In this document: positions 49,373 to 61,482 of the stretch, piece by piece
Position numbering within the stretch: the first letter of the stretch is position 1
Layout of the letters: each line of letters begins with the position of its first letter
Assembly (NCBI RefSeq): GCF_002269505.1
Contig: NZ_NQKQ01000004.1
Location: forward strand, 64,301 to 128,300
Direction: 5' to 3'
Source of the DNA: Pseudomonas fragi
GTDB taxonomy: Bacteria > Pseudomonadota > Gammaproteobacteria > Pseudomonadales > Pseudomonadaceae
DNA length: 64,000 nt
Notes under the pieces: model-generated
Database searches by the model: none
What the model was told of the DNA's origin: nothing
What the model saw: the letters and a program-made list of their open reading frames with translations, nothing else
Made by a program: the position numbers and the translations under genes

Positions 49373-49645
49373 TTATTCGCCTTCATCGAAGTAGTTGTTG
49401 ATCAGCGCGACCAGTGCGTCCAGTGCTTCCTGTTCCTTCTCACCCTCGGTTTTGAGGTGGATGGTGGTGCCTTTGCCGGCAGCCAGCATCATCATGGCCA
49501 TGATGCTCTTGCCGTCGACCATAGATTCAGGGGTGCGACCTGCCCTGATCTGACATGGAAACTGCCCCGCAATACCGACGAACTTTGCCGATGCCCGGGC
49601 GTGCAAGCCCAGTTTGTTGATGATTTCAATTTCCAGTGCAGGCAT
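49373..49645 (-). CDS. ptsO: Nitrogen-PTS phosphocarrier NPr
   Basis: A 90-residue HPr-like protein that passes phosphate from EI-Ntr (PtsP) to EIIA-Ntr (PtsN). The phospho-acceptor His15 is in NKLGLHARASAKF, and Ser47 lies in DGKSIMAMMML. It is the last gene of the rpoN cluster, 15 bases after rapZ. Confidence 0.94.
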   Translation of the reverse strand: MPALEIEIINKLGLHARASAKFVGIAGQFPCQIRAGRTPESMVDGKSIMAMMMLAAGKGTTIHLKTEGEKEQEALDALVALINNYFDEGE

Positions 49646-49660
49646 CGCGGGGTAGATCCT

Positions 49661-50518
49661 TCAAGTAAGGTCGCGGTGGCGAACCTGGACGTTCTTCAGA
49701 GTTTCTTGCAGGCATTTGCCCAGGCGTTCGGTCAGGTACACCGAGCGGTGATGGCCGCCCGTGCAACCAATACCAATCGTCACATAAGCGCGATTGCTGG
49801 CAGCAAAGCGCGGCAGCCATTTGAGCAGGTAGCTGGAGATGTCCTGGTACATTTCTTCGACATCAGGTTGTGCCGCCAGGTAATCGGCTACCGGCTGGTC
49901 CAGCCCCGACTGCTCGCGCAATTCAGGCTTCCAGTACGGATTGGGCAGGCAGCGTACGTCAAAGACCAGGTCGGCATCCACCGGCATCCCGCGCTTGAAG
50001 CCAAACGATTCCACCAAAAAGGCGGTACCGGGCTCAGGCTTGTTCAACAGGCGCAGCTTGATGGTGTCACGCAGCTGATACAGGTTCAGATTGGTGGTGT
50101 TGATGGTCAGGTCAGCGAGGTCGGCAATGGGGCCCAAAAGCTGGGTTTCATCGCGAATGGCCTCGGCAAGCGAACGGCTCGCACTGCTGAGCGGGTGACG
50201 CCTGCGGGTTTCCGAGAATCGCTTGAGCAAGGTCTCTTCGTCGGCATCCAGGTACAGCACGTCGCACTGGATATGCCGGTTACGCACCTCTTCAAGCAAC
50301 TGCGGGAAGCGTGACAGGTGGCTTGGCAGGTTGCGCGCATCGATCGATACGGCCACCAGCGGTTGCGCCAGTTCAGTGTGAATCAACGCCCGCTCGGCCA
50401 GTTCCGGCAGCAAGCCGGCTGGCAGGTTGTCGATGCAATAGAAACCGTTGTCTTCAAGGACGGCGAGGGCAGTACTTTTACCGGAGCCGGAGCGTCCGCT
50501 GACTATGACTAAGCGCAT
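49661..50518 (-). CDS. rapZ: RNase adaptor protein RapZ
   Basis: A 285-residue nucleotide-binding protein with Walker [10 protein letters not shown] at residues 8-16 and the C-terminal [19 protein letters not shown]. In enterobacteria it guides RNase E to GlmZ; Pseudomonas keeps the protein without a clear GlmZ target. It lies two bases after ptsN and precedes ptsO. Confidence 0.95.
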   Translation of the reverse strand: MRLVIVSGRSGSGKSTALAVLEDNGFYCIDNLPAGLLPELAERALIHTELAQPLVAVSIDARNLPSHLSRFPQLLEEVRNRHIQCDVLYLDADEETLLKRFSETRRRHPLSSASRSLAEAIRDETQLLGPIADLADLTINTTNLNLYQLRDTIKLRLLNKPEPGTAFLVESFGFKRGMPVDADLVFDVRCLPNPYWKPELREQSGLDQPVADYLAAQPDVEEMYQDISSYLLKWLPRFAASNRAYVTIGIGCTGGHHRSVYLTERLGKCLQETLKNVQVRHRDLT

Positions 50519-50520
50519 GA

Positions 50521-50985
50521 TTAATGACCGTTCTGTACGTCCAGAACAACCTGGTACAACGCTTCGTTATTAGGTGCACTGCGCAGTCTTTCGCGCACGT
50601 CTTTACGATCGAGCATGCTGGCAATCTGCCGGAGCAGTTCCAGGTGTGCATCGGTTGCCGCTTCTGGCACCAGCAAAACGAAAAGCAGGTCGACCGGCGC
50701 GCCATCGATGGCGTCGAAATCTATGGGGGCATCGAGGTGCAGCAAGGCGCTCACAGGCGACTCGCAACCCTTGAGGCGGCAATGGGGTATGGCGATGCCG
50801 TTGCCAAAACCGGTTGAACCCAGTTTTTCACGGGCAATAAGGCTCTCAAAAACATCCTGCATTTCGAGACCAGGCACTTCGCGGCTGATCAGGTTGGCAA
50901 TGTGTTCGAGTGCGCGCTTTTTACTGCCGCCCGGCGCGTTCACCAAGGAACGGCCGGGGGTCAGGATACTTTCAAGTCGGATCAT
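50521..50985 (-). CDS. ptsN: Nitrogen-PTS enzyme IIA (PtsN)
   Basis: A 154-residue EIIA-Ntr. The phosphorylated His68 is in [12 protein letters not shown]. It regulates potassium transport, carbon storage and stress responses according to its phosphorylation state. It is located between hpf and rapZ. Confidence 0.95.
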   Translation of the reverse strand: MIRLESILTPGRSLVNAPGGSKKRALEHIANLISREVPGLEMQDVFESLIAREKLGSTGFGNGIAIPHCRLKGCESPVSALLHLDAPIDFDAIDGAPVDLLFVLLVPEAATDAHLELLRQIASMLDRKDVRERLRSAPNNEALYQVVLDVQNGH

Positions 50986-50997
50986 GGGTAGGGAGTA

Positions 50998-51306
50998 TTA
51001 ACGACCGGTTGCGCCCTGGAGCAGGCTTTGGGTCTTTTCCTTATGCTTTTTCAGTTGGCGATCAAGCTTGTCAGTGAGCAGATCAATGGCGGCATACATA
51101 TCGTCATGCTCGGCGTTGGCAACGACTTCTCCTCCATGGATGTGCAAGGTGGCCTCGATTTTCTGTTTAAGTTTTTCGACCGCCATCGTTACCTGTACGT
51201 TGGTAATCTTGTCGAAGTGACGCTCCAGTCGGTCGAGTTTTTCGCCGATGTATGCGCGTAGCGGTTCGGTGACTTCCAGTTGGTGTCCACTGATGTTGAC
51301 TTGCAT
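50998..51306 (-). CDS. hpf: Short hibernation-promoting factor
   Basis: A 102-residue ribosome hibernation factor of the short type (MQVNISGHQLEVTEPLRAYI, then VQVTMAVEKLKQKIEATLHIHGGEVVANAEHDDMYAAID). It stabilises inactive 100S ribosomes in stationary phase. The ATG at 51306 has AAAGGAGAAAC upstream. It follows rpoN by 75 bases. Confidence 0.95.
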   Translation of the reverse strand: MQVNISGHQLEVTEPLRAYIGEKLDRLERHFDKITNVQVTMAVEKLKQKIEATLHIHGGEVVANAEHDDMYAAIDLLTDKLDRQLKKHKEKTQSLLQGATGR

Positions 51307-51381
51307 ACAGTTTCTCCTTTGATGCCATTGCATAAAGCGGCAGGCCGAGCAGCCTGCCACTGAAACGCCGGGGTCCGTGGC

Positions 51382-52875
51382 TTACATCAAACGCTTGCGT
51401 TCGCTCGAAGGCGCTATCCCGAGGGATTCGCGGTACTTGGCGACGGTGCGACGGGCTACCTGAATACCTTGTGCCTCCAGTAAACCAGCGATCTTGCTGT
51501 CACTCAACGGCTTTTTCTGATTTTCCGCAGCAACCAGTTTTTTGATGATGGCACGGATCGCGGTGGACGAGCATTCGCCGCCCTCGGAGGTGCTGACGTG
51601 GCTGGAGAAAAAGTACTTGAGCTCATAGATACCGCGCGGGGTATGCATGAATTTTTGCGTGGTAACCCGTGAAATGGTCGATTCATGCATGCCGACGGCT
51701 TCTGCGATGTCATGCAGCACCAACGGCTTCATGGCCTCGTCGCCGTATTCCAAAAAGCCACGCTGATGCTCGACGATCTGGGTCGCCACTTTCATCAGGG
51801 TTTCGTTACGGCTCTGCAGGCTTTTGATAAACCAGCGCGCTTCCTGCAGCTGGTTACGCATAAACGTGTTGTCGGCGCTGGTGTCTGCACGGCGTACAAA
51901 GCCTGCGTATTGCGCGTTGACGCGCAGGCGCGGCACAGATTCCTGGTTAAGCTCGACCAGCCAGCGCTCGTTGTCCTTGCGCACGATCACGTCAGGTACG
52001 ACGTATTCAGCTTCGCTGGATTCGATTTGCGAACCCGGGCGCGGGTTGAGGCTCTGTACCAGTTCGATGACCTGACGCAGTTCGTCCTCTTTGAGCTTCA
52101 TGCGCCGCATCAGCTGGCTGTAGTCGCGTGCGCCCAGCAGATCGATGTAATCCGTGACCAGGCGCTTGGCCTCGTTCAACCAGGGTGTCTTGGCCGGCAA
52201 TTGGCGCAACTGCAGTAGCAGGCACTCGCCCAGGTTGCGAGCGCCAATGCCGGCCGGCTCGAATTGCTGGATGCGGTGCAGGACGGCTTCGATTTCATCG
52301 AGCTCGATGTCCAGCTCGGGGTCGAACGCTTCGAGAATTTCTTCGAGGGTCTCGTCCAGGTAGCCCTGGTTGTTGATGCAGTCGATAAGGGTCACGCCGA
52401 TCAGGCGGTCGGTATCGGACATCGGTACCAGATTCAATTGCCACAGCAGATGGCTTTGCAGGCTTTCGCCGGTGGAGGTACGGGTGGTGAAGTCCCACTC
52501 GTCATCGTCGTTGCTTGGCAGGCTGCTGGCGCTGGTCTGGTAGATATCTTCCCAGGCGGTGTCCACGGGCAGTTCGTTGGGGATGCGCTCGCCCCAGTCG
52601 CCATCTTCCAGACTGTCTACGGTCTGGGCGGTTTCCTGGTAGGAGGGCTCTTGAACGTCGGGATTGGGCTTTTGCTCAATGTTGTCGGCAAGGGGGTCTG
52701 CATTGTCGAAGTCGTCGCCTTCTTCCTGGCGTTCGAGCATCGGGTTGGACTCCAGAGCTTCCTGGATTTCCTGTTGCAGGTCGAGGGTCGACAATTGGAG
52801 CAGGCGGATGGCCTGTTGCAGCTGAGGTGTCATAGTCAGCTGCTGGCCCATTCTCAGGACTAGCGATGGTTTCAT
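51382..52875 (-). CDS. rpoN: RNA polymerase sigma-54 factor
   Basis: A 497-residue sigma-54. Region I is Gln/Leu-rich ([38 protein letters not shown]); an acidic region II follows; the C-terminal RpoN box [10 protein letters not shown] is at 474-483. It directs transcription of nitrogen, flagellar and carbon genes with enhancer-binding proteins. It follows lptB with a 236-base gap that probably holds its own promoter. Confidence 0.98.
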   Translation of the reverse strand: MKPSLVLRMGQQLTMTPQLQQAIRLLQLSTLDLQQEIQEALESNPMLERQEEGDDFDNADPLADNIEQKPNPDVQEPSYQETAQTVDSLEDGDWGERIPNELPVDTAWEDIYQTSASSLPSNDDDEWDFTTRTSTGESLQSHLLWQLNLVPMSDTDRLIGVTLIDCINNQGYLDETLEEILEAFDPELDIELDEIEAVLHRIQQFEPAGIGARNLGECLLLQLRQLPAKTPWLNEAKRLVTDYIDLLGARDYSQLMRRMKLKEDELRQVIELVQSLNPRPGSQIESSEAEYVVPDVIVRKDNERWLVELNQESVPRLRVNAQYAGFVRRADTSADNTFMRNQLQEARWFIKSLQSRNETLMKVATQIVEHQRGFLEYGDEAMKPLVLHDIAEAVGMHESTISRVTTQKFMHTPRGIYELKYFFSSHVSTSEGGECSSTAIRAIIKKLVAAENQKKPLSDSKIAGLLEAQGIQVARRTVAKYRESLGIAPSSERKRLM

Positions 52876-53111
52876 GGCAGGGGCTTAACACCTTATTCGC
52901 CGGCGCACATGGCGCCATCCACTACAGGGCGCGTGAGCGCCAAACATAAGCAAATTATATGCCTGAAACTGGTGCGTTTGCCTAGGGGGCGGTCTAAATT
53001 AGTTTGCGGGTGGGGTGCTGATCGGGAGTGCCCGGTTGAGCATTTGGGCAATAAAAAGCTGGCGCATTTTTTACTGCCCGGATGCCCCGGCGGCCCGTGA
53101 TATGTCCGGGC
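52876..53111 (-). promoter_or_regulatory. lptB-rpoN intergenic region
   Basis: A 236-base gap in a tight cluster. It contains GGGCAATAAAAA and a near-complement TTTTTTACTGCCC (53041-53083), which may weakly fold after lptB. Beyond this I see no defined promoter for rpoN. Confidence 0.4.
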
Positions 53112-53837
53112 TTACAGGCGGAACTCGTGGCCCAGGTAAACTTCTCTCACCAACTTGTTGGCCAGAATCGTTTCAGCATCGCCTTCAGCGATCAGTTGCC
53201 CGTCGTTGACGATATAGGCGGTTTCGCAGATGTCGAGCGTTTCACGGACATTGTGGTCCGTGATCAGCACGCCAATGCCCTTGGCCTTGAGGTGGTAGAT
53301 GATTTGCTTGATGTCGCCCACCGAGATCGGATCGACACCGGCAAAGGGTTCGTCGAGCAGAATGAACTTGGGAGCTGTAGCCAGTGCGCGGGCGATTTCT
53401 ACCCGGCGACGCTCACCACCCGACAGGCTCATGCCCAGGTTGTCGCGAATGTGGTTGATATGGAATTCCTGCAACAGGCTTTCCAGCTCCTTGCGACGAC
53501 CGGCCTTGTCGAGCTCCTTGCGGGTTTCTAGGATCGCCATGATGTTGTCGGCCACCGACAGCTTGCGAAAGATCGAGGCTTCCTGTGGCAGGTAACCGAT
53601 ACCGGCGCGTGCGCGACCGTGCATGGGCTCATGGCTGACGTCCAGGTCGTCGATCAGGACGCGGCCCTGATCGGCATGCACCAGGCCGACAATCATGTAG
53701 AAACAGGTGGTTTTGCCCGCGCCGTTAGGGCCAAGCAGGCCCACGATTTGCCCGCTGTCGATCGACAGGCTGACATCACGCACTACCTGACGGCTCTTGT
53801 AGCTTTTGGCCAGATGCTGGGCTTTCAGAGTTGCCAT
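53112..53837 (-). CDS. lptB: LPS export ABC transporter ATP-binding protein
   Basis: A 241-residue ATPase that powers the LptB2FGC extractor moving LPS out of the inner membrane. Walker A GPNGAGKT is at 36-43, the ABC signature is [15 protein letters not shown], and Walker B is [13 protein letters not shown]. It overlaps lptA by one base. Confidence 0.97.
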   Translation of the reverse strand: MATLKAQHLAKSYKSRQVVRDVSLSIDSGQIVGLLGPNGAGKTTCFYMIVGLVHADQGRVLIDDLDVSHEPMHGRARAGIGYLPQEASIFRKLSVADNIMAILETRKELDKAGRRKELESLLQEFHINHIRDNLGMSLSGGERRRVEIARALATAPKFILLDEPFAGVDPISVGDIKQIIYHLKAKGIGVLITDHNVRETLDICETAYIVNDGQLIAEGDAETILANKLVREVYLGHEFRL

Positions 53838-54382
53838 TACTGGGCCTTCTGCTGGTCGGTTTTCTTCTTGGGCTGGATCACCATGTCGACGCGCGGGCGT
53901 GGCGCAGTGACATTGGCACCATTGGCCCGGCCGGCATTGGCGACCTGCTTGACCGTGTCGTAGACGATTTTCTCGCCTTCGGTGGTGTTGCCGTCGTTGA
54001 TGACCTTGGCCTTGTCAATCAGCACGATGCGGTTTTGTGGCGCATGGTATTGAATGGTGACGGCGTAAGCCTGAACCGGTTTGGGGTCGGTGGCTTTCTG
54101 CAGTTGCTCGAAGTAGGCCAGGTTGCCTACGGATGTAACCACGTCGATTTCGCCCGCAGCATTACGGGTGATGGTGACGGTGTTACCGGTGATTTTCATC
54201 GAGCCCTGGGTGATGATGACATCGCCCTTGTAGGTGGCAATACCTTGCTTGTCATCCAGTTGCGCCTCGTTGGCCTGGATGCGGATAGGCTGTTCGTTGT
54301 CGTTCGGCAGAGCCCAGGCGCTCACGCTTCCCAGTGCTGCGCTCAGGCTGAGCAATAATGGGAGGGTTTTAACGAGACTCAT
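53837..54382 (-). CDS. lptA: LPS transport periplasmic protein LptA
   Basis: A 181-residue periplasmic bridge for LPS. The signal peptide ends in SAWA before [17 protein letters not shown]; the OstA-like region has [18 protein letters not shown]. It overlaps lptC by 14 bases and lptB by one. Confidence 0.93.
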   Translation of the reverse strand: MSLVKTLPLLLSLSAALGSVSAWALPNDNEQPIRIQANEAQLDDKQGIATYKGDVIITQGSMKITGNTVTITRNAAGEIDVVTSVGNLAYFEQLQKATDPKPVQAYAVTIQYHAPQNRIVLIDKAKVINDGNTTEGEKIVYDTVKQVANAGRANGANVTAPRPRVDMVIQPKKKTDQQKAQ

Positions 54383-54941
54383 ACTGTCCTCTTACGTTGG
54401 ACAGCAGGTCCATCCTGCCGTCTTTCAAATATGCTTTCATTCCCTTGCCAGTGGTTACGCCGCCAGCGCCGTCGATTCTAACGTCTCGCTCGGTCTGCGC
54501 ATATTCCTTCTGGGGGAATACAGTCATGCGTGTACTGGTAATAATGGTGGTGCGGTTTTTGTCATCGGTACGGGCAACACGCACCGAATCGATCAGCTCG
54601 ACCTCGGTGCCGTCCGGGTTGACTTCGCCGCGCTCGCTTTTCACGTGCCACGGGTATGCCGTGCCGCGGTATAGCTGCATATCGGGTTGGGTCAATTGAG
54701 TGACCTCGGAAGCTTTCAAATGTTCCAGCTTCTCGGAGGTCATCTCGTATTGCAGCTTGCCGTCAGGCAAAAACTGACGACTGTGCGCATTGATGGCGAA
54801 ATAGTCGATAGCTTTTTCATCAACCGCCAGGGTAGGGGCATCGAGAAAGCGTTCCGGCCTGATATTCCAGTAGCCAACCGCTGCAAACAGCGAGGCAATC
54901 ACCGCGAACAGCAGTATTTGGCGAATCTTTTTGCTAAGCAT
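54369..54941 (-). CDS. lptC: LPS export protein LptC
   Basis: A 190-residue bitopic protein with an N-terminal TM helix (ILLFAVIASLFAAVGYW) and a periplasmic LptC/OstA-like domain, including YFAINAHSRQFLPDGKLQY. It joins LptBFG to LptA. It follows kdsC by eight bases. Confidence 0.92.
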   Translation of the reverse strand: MLSKKIRQILLFAVIASLFAAVGYWNIRPERFLDAPTLAVDEKAIDYFAINAHSRQFLPDGKLQYEMTSEKLEHLKASEVTQLTQPDMQLYRGTAYPWHVKSERGEVNPDGTEVELIDSVRVARTDDKNRTTIITSTRMTVFPQKEYAQTERDVRIDGAGGVTTGKGMKAYLKDGRMDLLSNVRGQYESR

Positions 54942-54949
54942 ACAAAGCT

Positions 54950-55474
54950 CTATAGGTAGGCGGCGTGAGCTGCGTCCAGGCTGCCCTGGGCACGCAGAAT
55001 CAGTTCGCAGAATTCGCGGGCGGCACCTTCGCCGCCACGTGCCAGGGTCACGCCGTGGGCGTGCTCACGAACAAAGCTCGCGGCATTGGCCACAGCCATG
55101 CCCAGGCCGACGCGGCGGATTACCGGCAGGTCAGGCAAGTCGTCACCCAGGTAGGCAACCTGTTCATAGCTTAGGTTGAGTTGGCCAAGAAGCTCGTCCA
55201 GAACGACCAATTTATCTTCCCGGCCCTGATACAGGTGTGGAATTCCCAGGTTTTGTGCGCGGCGCTCAACCACCGGGGTTTTGCGACCGCTGATGATTGC
55301 TGTCTGTACTCCGGCGGCCATGAGCATCTTGATGCCCTGGCCGTCGAGGGTGTTGAAGGTCTTGAATTCGCTGCCATCTTCGAGGAAGTACAGGCGACCG
55401 TCGGTCAACACTCCATCAACATCAAAAATGGCCAGCTTGATGTTTTTGCCGCGCTTGAGAAGTTCCTGGGTCAT
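54950..55474 (-). CDS. kdsC: KDO-8-phosphate phosphatase
   Basis: A 174-residue HAD phosphatase releasing KDO from KDO-8-P. The catalytic Asp18 and Asp20 are in AIFDVDGVLTDG, and the C-terminal QVAYLGDDLPDLPVI holds the magnesium Asp. It overlaps kdsD by one base and precedes lptC. Confidence 0.95.
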   Translation of the reverse strand: MTQELLKRGKNIKLAIFDVDGVLTDGRLYFLEDGSEFKTFNTLDGQGIKMLMAAGVQTAIISGRKTPVVERRAQNLGIPHLYQGREDKLVVLDELLGQLNLSYEQVAYLGDDLPDLPVIRRVGLGMAVANAASFVREHAHGVTLARGGEGAAREFCELILRAQGSLDAAHAAYL

Positions 55475-56448
55475 TACATTACTCCTGCGCGTAGCAGATC
55501 GTGCATGTTCAAGGCGCCCACCGGGCGATCTTGCTTGTCGACAACCACCAGTGCGCTGATTTTGTGATCTTCCATGATCTTCAGCGCTTCGGCGGCCAGC
55601 ATGTCGGCGCGAGCGGTCTTGCCGTGCGGGGTCATGACTGCGTCGATGGTGGCGTTGCGGATATCGATTTCTCGGTCCAGGGTGCGGCGCAAGTCGCCGT
55701 CAGTAAAGATTCCGGCCAGTCGACCGTCTTCTTCTATGACTACGGTCATGCCCAGGCCCTTGTGGGTCATTTCCATCAGCGCTTCCTTGAGCAGCGTGCC
55801 GCGCACCACTTGTGGCAGCTCGTCGCCCGAATGCATAACGTTTTCGACCTTGAGCAGCAGGCGGCGGCCCAGCGCACCCCCCGGGTGGGAGAAGGCGAAG
55901 TCTTCAGCGGTAAAACCGCGGGCTTCGAGCAGGGCGATGGCCAGTGCATCGCCAAGCACCAGGGTGGCGGTGGTGGACGAAGTCGGTGCCAGGTTCAGCG
56001 GGCAGGCTTCCTGGGCCACGCGGGCGTCCAGGCTGACATCGGCGGCCTTGGCCAATGGCGATTCGGGATTGCCGGTCATGCTGATGAGCTTGATGCCCAG
56101 GCGCTTGATCAGCGGCAGCAGGGTGACGATTTCAGCGGTCGAGCCGGAGTTGGACAGCGCGAGAATGATGTCATCGCGAGTAATCATGCCCATGTCGCCA
56201 TGGCTGGCTTCTGCCGGGTGAACAAAAAAAGCCGTGGTGCCGGTGCTGGCCAGGGTCGCGGCAATCTTGTTGCCGATATGCCCTGACTTGCCCATGCCAA
56301 CCACGACTACCCGGCCTTTACTAGCCAAAATCATCTCGCAAGCACGTACGAAATCTGCGTCGATATGTGTCAGCAAGCCCTCTACGGCTTCCAGTTCGAG
56401 GCGGATGGTGCGCTGGGCAGATTGAATCAGGTCGCTGGATTGGCTCAT
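55474..56448 (-). CDS. kdsD: Arabinose-5-phosphate isomerase
   Basis: A 324-residue enzyme making D-arabinose-5-phosphate for KDO. An N-terminal SIS domain (VVVGMGKSGHIGNKIAATLASTG) is followed by two CBS domains (about 205-324). It is first in the kdsD-kdsC-lptCAB operon, divergent from mlaF. Confidence 0.95.
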   Translation of the reverse strand: MSQSSDLIQSAQRTIRLELEAVEGLLTHIDADFVRACEMILASKGRVVVVGMGKSGHIGNKIAATLASTGTTAFFVHPAEASHGDMGMITRDDIILALSNSGSTAEIVTLLPLIKRLGIKLISMTGNPESPLAKAADVSLDARVAQEACPLNLAPTSSTTATLVLGDALAIALLEARGFTAEDFAFSHPGGALGRRLLLKVENVMHSGDELPQVVRGTLLKEALMEMTHKGLGMTVVIEEDGRLAGIFTDGDLRRTLDREIDIRNATIDAVMTPHGKTARADMLAAEALKIMEDHKISALVVVDKQDRPVGALNMHDLLRAGVM

Positions 56449-56481
56449 GGTTGAAGTCGGGTAGCCTGAGAAAAGGCAAAG

Positions 56482-56487
56482 ATTATA
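56482..56487 (-). promoter_or_regulatory. Likely -10 of the kdsD operon
   Basis: A perfect TATAAT on the minus strand lies 34 bases upstream of the kdsD ATG. No good -35 is found at the right distance, so the promoter is tentative. Confidence 0.4.
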
Positions 56488-56616
56488 GCGGTTATATGGC
56501 TTTCCCTCACGCTTGATCGCAGGGCTTTGTTGTCTCTGAATGCAAAGTACTCGTGTGTTTGCAGAAAAAACCTGTTTATTTCACTGTACCGAGACTTAAC
56601 CGGCACTCCTTCGGTC

Positions 56617-56646
56617 TTGGGCGGTCACTATGTGCAGTGGTATAGT
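56617..56646 (+). promoter_or_regulatory. Possible promoter of mlaFEDCB
   Basis: TTGGGC (56617-56622) and TATAGT (56641-56646) are 18 bases apart, about 95 bases upstream of the mlaF ATG. The -10 is good and the -35 weak. Confidence 0.4.
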
Positions 56647-56740
56647 TCGCCGCCAGTTCGGCCCGCCAGGGAACGCGTGCTTCTTCACAAGAAGTTTGGT
56701 GTCCGGGTGAGAGGCAGAGGCTGCATCGCAAGGAGTTTAG

Positions 56741-57550
56741 ATGAGCGCCGATAACGCCTACGCGGTCGAGCTGAAGGGAGTGTCCTTCAAGCGCGGTACG
56801 CGCAGCATCTTCAATAATGTCGATATTCGTATCCCGCGTGGCAAGGTCACGGGGATCATGGGCCCGTCTGGCTGCGGCAAGACCACACTTTTGCGCCTGA
56901 TGGGCATGCAACTGCGTCCCAGCAGCGGCGAAGTGTGGGTCAACAATCAAAACTTGCCGGCCCTGTCGCGCAGTGATTTGTTTGATGCCCGCAAGCACAT
57001 GGGCGTGTTGTTCCAGAGCGGTGCGCTGTTTACCGATCTGGACGTGTTCGAGAACGTTGCTTTCCCGCTGCGGGTGCATACCGAGCTGCCGGAAGAAATG
57101 ATTCGTGACATCGTCTTGCTGAAATTGCAGGCGGTGGGCTTGCGCGGGGCCATCGATCTGATGCCCGACGAGTTGTCCGGCGGCATGAAGCGCCGGGTAG
57201 CACTGGCGCGGGCAATTGCCCTCGATCCGCAGATCCTGATGTATGACGAACCTTTCGTGGGGCAGGACCCCATCGCAATGGGCGTGTTGGTACGCCTGAT
57301 TCGTCTGCTCAATGATGCATTGGGAATCACCAGCATCGTGGTTTCTCATGATCTGGCAGAAACTGCGAGTATTTCCGACTATCTATATGTAGTCGGTGAT
57401 GGCCAGGTGCTGGGGCAGGGCACGCCGGAAGAGTTGATGAACGCCGATAATCCGCGCATTCGTCAGTTCATGACCGGCGATCCGGATGGTCCGGTTCCGT
57501 TCCACTTTCCGGCGTCGGACTACCGAACCGATCTACTGGGGAAGCGCTGA
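56741..57550 (+). CDS. mlaF: Mla ABC transporter ATP-binding protein
   Basis: A 269-residue ATPase of the phospholipid-trafficking Mla system, known in Pseudomonas as Ttg2A. Walker [10 protein letters not shown] is at 41-49, the signature [14 protein letters not shown] follows, and Walker B is [12 protein letters not shown]. It heads mlaFEDCB; the ATG is preceded by AAGGAG. Confidence 0.96.
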   Translation: MSADNAYAVELKGVSFKRGTRSIFNNVDIRIPRGKVTGIMGPSGCGKTTLLRLMGMQLRPSSGEVWVNNQNLPALSRSDLFDARKHMGVLFQSGALFTDLDVFENVAFPLRVHTELPEEMIRDIVLLKLQAVGLRGAIDLMPDELSGGMKRRVALARAIALDPQILMYDEPFVGQDPIAMGVLVRLIRLLNDALGITSIVVSHDLAETASISDYLYVVGDGQVLGQGTPEELMNADNPRIRQFMTGDPDGPVPFHFPASDYRTDLLGKR

Positions 57551-58347
57551 TGCGCAAGACTTCATTAATGAGCCGTATCGGTCTGTTCGGCAGGGCCGGG
57601 ATCGACACCGTCGCGGTACTGGGGCGCTCGGCAGTGTTCCTGTTTCATGCATTGCTGGGGCGTGGCGGTATTGGTGGCGGGTTTGGTTTGCTGATCAAGC
57701 AACTGCACTCCGTGGGTGTCATGTCGCTGGTGATCATTGTCGTGTCCGGCATATTTATCGGCATGGTACTGGCGCTGCAGGGCTTCAGCATCCTGTCCAG
57801 CTATGGTTCCGAGCAGGCGGTCGGGCAGATGGTTGCCCTGACCTTGCTGCGTGAGCTGGGGCCGGTGGTGACCGCCTTGCTGTTCGCCGGGCGTGCGGGT
57901 TCGGCGCTGACCGCTGAAATCGGCAACATGAAATCGACCGAGCAACTGTCCAGTCTGGAAATGATTGGTGTCGATCCGCTCAAGTACATTATTGCGCCGC
58001 GGTTGTGGGCCGGGTTCATTTCCCTGCCGGTGCTGGCGATGATTTTCAGTGTGGTCGGGATCTGGGGTGGTTCGTGGGTCGCTGTAGACTGGCTGGGCGT
58101 CTACGACGGTTCCTACTGGGCCAATATGCAAAACAGCGTAACCTTCAGTGGTGACGTAATTAACGGGATCATCAAAAGCATCGTGTTTGCCTTTGTGGTG
58201 ACCTGGATTGCCGTGTTTCAAGGTTATGACTGTGAGCCCACTTCAGAGGGGATCAGCCGTGCCACTACCAAGACCGTGGTGTATGCCTCACTGGCAGTCC
58301 TCGGGCTGGACTTTATTTTGACCGCCTTGATGTTTGGAGATTTCTGA
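57550..58347 (+). CDS. mlaE: Mla ABC transporter permease
   Basis: A 265-residue integral membrane protein with the MlaE signatures [22 protein letters not shown] and [27 protein letters not shown]. It forms the transport path with MlaF and the MlaD ring. It overlaps both neighbours by one base. Confidence 0.95.
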   Translation: MRKTSLMSRIGLFGRAGIDTVAVLGRSAVFLFHALLGRGGIGGGFGLLIKQLHSVGVMSLVIIVVSGIFIGMVLALQGFSILSSYGSEQAVGQMVALTLLRELGPVVTALLFAGRAGSALTAEIGNMKSTEQLSSLEMIGVDPLKYIIAPRLWAGFISLPVLAMIFSVVGIWGGSWVAVDWLGVYDGSYWANMQNSVTFSGDVINGIIKSIVFAFVVTWIAVFQGYDCEPTSEGISRATTKTVVYASLAVLGLDFILTALMFGDF

Positions 58348-58814
58348 TGCAAAACCGCACCATGGAAATCGGTGTCGGCCTGTTCCTGCTGGCTGGCATC
58401 CTGGCTTTGCTGTTGCTTGCCCTGCGGGTCAGCGGGCTGTCCCCGACGGCGAGCACTGACACTTACAAGCTCTATGCCAATTTCGACAATATTGCCGGCC
58501 TGACCGTGCGCGCCAAAGTCACCATGGCTGGCGTGACCATCGGCAAGGTAACGGCGATCGACCTGGACCGTGACAACTACATGGCCCGCGTCACATTGCA
58601 GCTCGAAAAAGCGGTGGATAACCTGCCTGTGGATTCGACAGCGTCTATCCTTACGGCTGGCCTGCTGGGCGAGAAGTACATCGGCATCAGCGTGGGTGGC
58701 GAAGACGCCATCCTCAAGGATGGTGGCACCATTCACGACACACAGTCGTCGCTGGTCCTTGAAGACCTGATCGGCAAATTCCTGCTCAATACCGTTAGCA
58801 AAGACGCCAAATAA
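58347..58814 (+). CDS. mlaD: Mla MCE-domain protein
   Basis: A 155-residue protein with one N-terminal TM helix (IGVGLFLLAGILALLLLAL) and an MCE domain (YKLYANFDNIAGLTVRAKVTMAGVTIGKV). It forms the hexameric ring on MlaFE that binds phospholipid. It overlaps mlaE by one base. Confidence 0.95.
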   Translation: MQNRTMEIGVGLFLLAGILALLLLALRVSGLSPTASTDTYKLYANFDNIAGLTVRAKVTMAGVTIGKVTAIDLDRDNYMARVTLQLEKAVDNLPVDSTASILTAGLLGEKYIGISVGGEDAILKDGGTIHDTQSSLVLEDLIGKFLLNTVSKDAK

Positions 58815-58825
58815 GGAGCTTTTAG

Positions 58826-59485
58826 ATGATTTCTCACTTGCGCCGTGGCCTGCTGGTAATACTGGCCGCAGCCCTTCCTCTGGTGGCGAACGCGGCACCG
58901 GGGCAGTCGGCCCATGACATCGTTTCAGATACCACGACCCGGTTGCTGGCCGATCTGGCTGCCAACAAAGAGCAATACAAACAAAGCCCGAGCAAGTTCT
59001 ACGATGCCCTGAACGAAATCGTCGGCCCGGCGGTAGATGTCGATGGCATCTCAAAAAGCATCATGACGGTCAAGTACTCGCGTAATGCAACGCCTGCCCA
59101 GATGCAGCGCTTTCAAGAGAACTTCAAGCGCAGCCTGATGCAGTTCTATGGCAATGCCCTGCTTGAATTCAAGAACCAGGGTATTACTGTTGGCCCGGCC
59201 AAGGACGAAAGCGGCGATCGCACCAGTGTCGACATGACCGTCAAGGGCGACAACGGCGCCATTTACCCACTGTCCTATACCCTTAACAAGGTCAACGGCG
59301 AGTGGAAAGTGCGCAACGTAATCATCAATGGCATCAATATTGGCAAGCTGTTCCGTGATCAGTTCGCTGATGCCATGCAGCGCAACGGCAATAACCTGGA
59401 TAAAACCATCGACAACTGGGCTGGTGAAGTGGCCAAGGCCAAGCAGACCACTGATGCGGCATCGCCCAAGGCAGCTGGCCAATGA
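58826..59485 (+). CDS. mlaC: Mla periplasmic phospholipid shuttle
   Basis: A 219-residue periplasmic phospholipid carrier. The signal peptide ends in VANA at about residue 23. The mature part has SPSKFYDALNEIVGPAVDVDGISKSIM and VRNVIINGINIGKLFRDQF. The C-terminal tail is Lys/Ala-rich. It overlaps mlaB by four bases. Confidence 0.94.
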   Translation: MISHLRRGLLVILAAALPLVANAAPGQSAHDIVSDTTTRLLADLAANKEQYKQSPSKFYDALNEIVGPAVDVDGISKSIMTVKYSRNATPAQMQRFQENFKRSLMQFYGNALLEFKNQGITVGPAKDESGDRTSVDMTVKGDNGAIYPLSYTLNKVNGEWKVRNVIINGINIGKLFRDQFADAMQRNGNNLDKTIDNWAGEVAKAKQTTDAASPKAAGQ

Positions 59486-59787
59486 GTGAAGCGGCCATAA
59501 CCCTGGCCGGCGAGAGCGAGCTGCGCCTGACTGGCGTGCTCGATTATCAGACTGGTCCCCGCTTGCGCACAGAAGGCCAGGCCCTGATCAAAAAAGCACT
59601 GGCCAAAGAGCTGGTGGTTGACTGCTCGGGCGTGACCAAATCGAGCAGCGTAGGTTTGTCGCTGCTGCTGTGTTTTATCCGTGATGCCCAAGCCCTGAAC
59701 AAGCCATTGAGCATTCGTGCCATGCCTGAAGATATGCGCGAAATCGCCCAGGTCTCGGGTGTTACCGAACTGCTGGCACATCATTAA
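59482..59787 (+). CDS. mlaB: Mla STAS-domain protein
   Basis: A 101-residue STAS-domain protein (LVVDCSGVTKSSSVGLSLLLCFIRDAQALNK) that binds MlaF and is needed for transporter assembly and activity. It begins inside the mlaC stop (ATGA). A terminator-like hairpin follows. Confidence 0.9.
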   Translation: MSEAAITLAGESELRLTGVLDYQTGPRLRTEGQALIKKALAKELVVDCSGVTKSSSVGLSLLLCFIRDAQALNKPLSIRAMPEDMREIAQVSGVTELLAHH

Positions 59788-59801
59788 TCGCCACATATTA
59801 T

Positions 59802-59856
59802 AAAGCCCCCCTGTCAGAGTCCTGTTATGCGGGGTTCGCAGGCGCGGGGCTTTTTT
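59802..59856 (+). terminator. Terminator after mlaB
   Basis: AAAGCCCC (59802-59809) pairs with GGGGCTTT (59846-59853) around a long loop with an inner CCTG/CAGG hairpin, followed by TTTTTT (59851-59856). It may be partial, since ibaG starts soon after. Confidence 0.7.
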
Positions 59857-59902
59857 GTATGATGGCCGACCCGTGCGCGTTAGGCGCCGATTGAGGTTGA
59901 GC

Positions 59903-61439
<1,537 letters not shown>

Positions 61440-61482
61440 TTTTTGCTGTTTGGCATCATGGGCACAGGGATAGTGTCCAGCT

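Noticed and set aside
53041..53083. Strong terminator after lptB
   Set aside because: The stem is mostly A-U with mismatches and no clear U-run, so I list it only as a weak possibility.
56527..56740. Possible small gene in the kdsD-mlaF gap
   Set aside because: A 75-codon frame runs into mlaF, has no ribosome-binding site and no similarity; the region is better read as divergent promoters.
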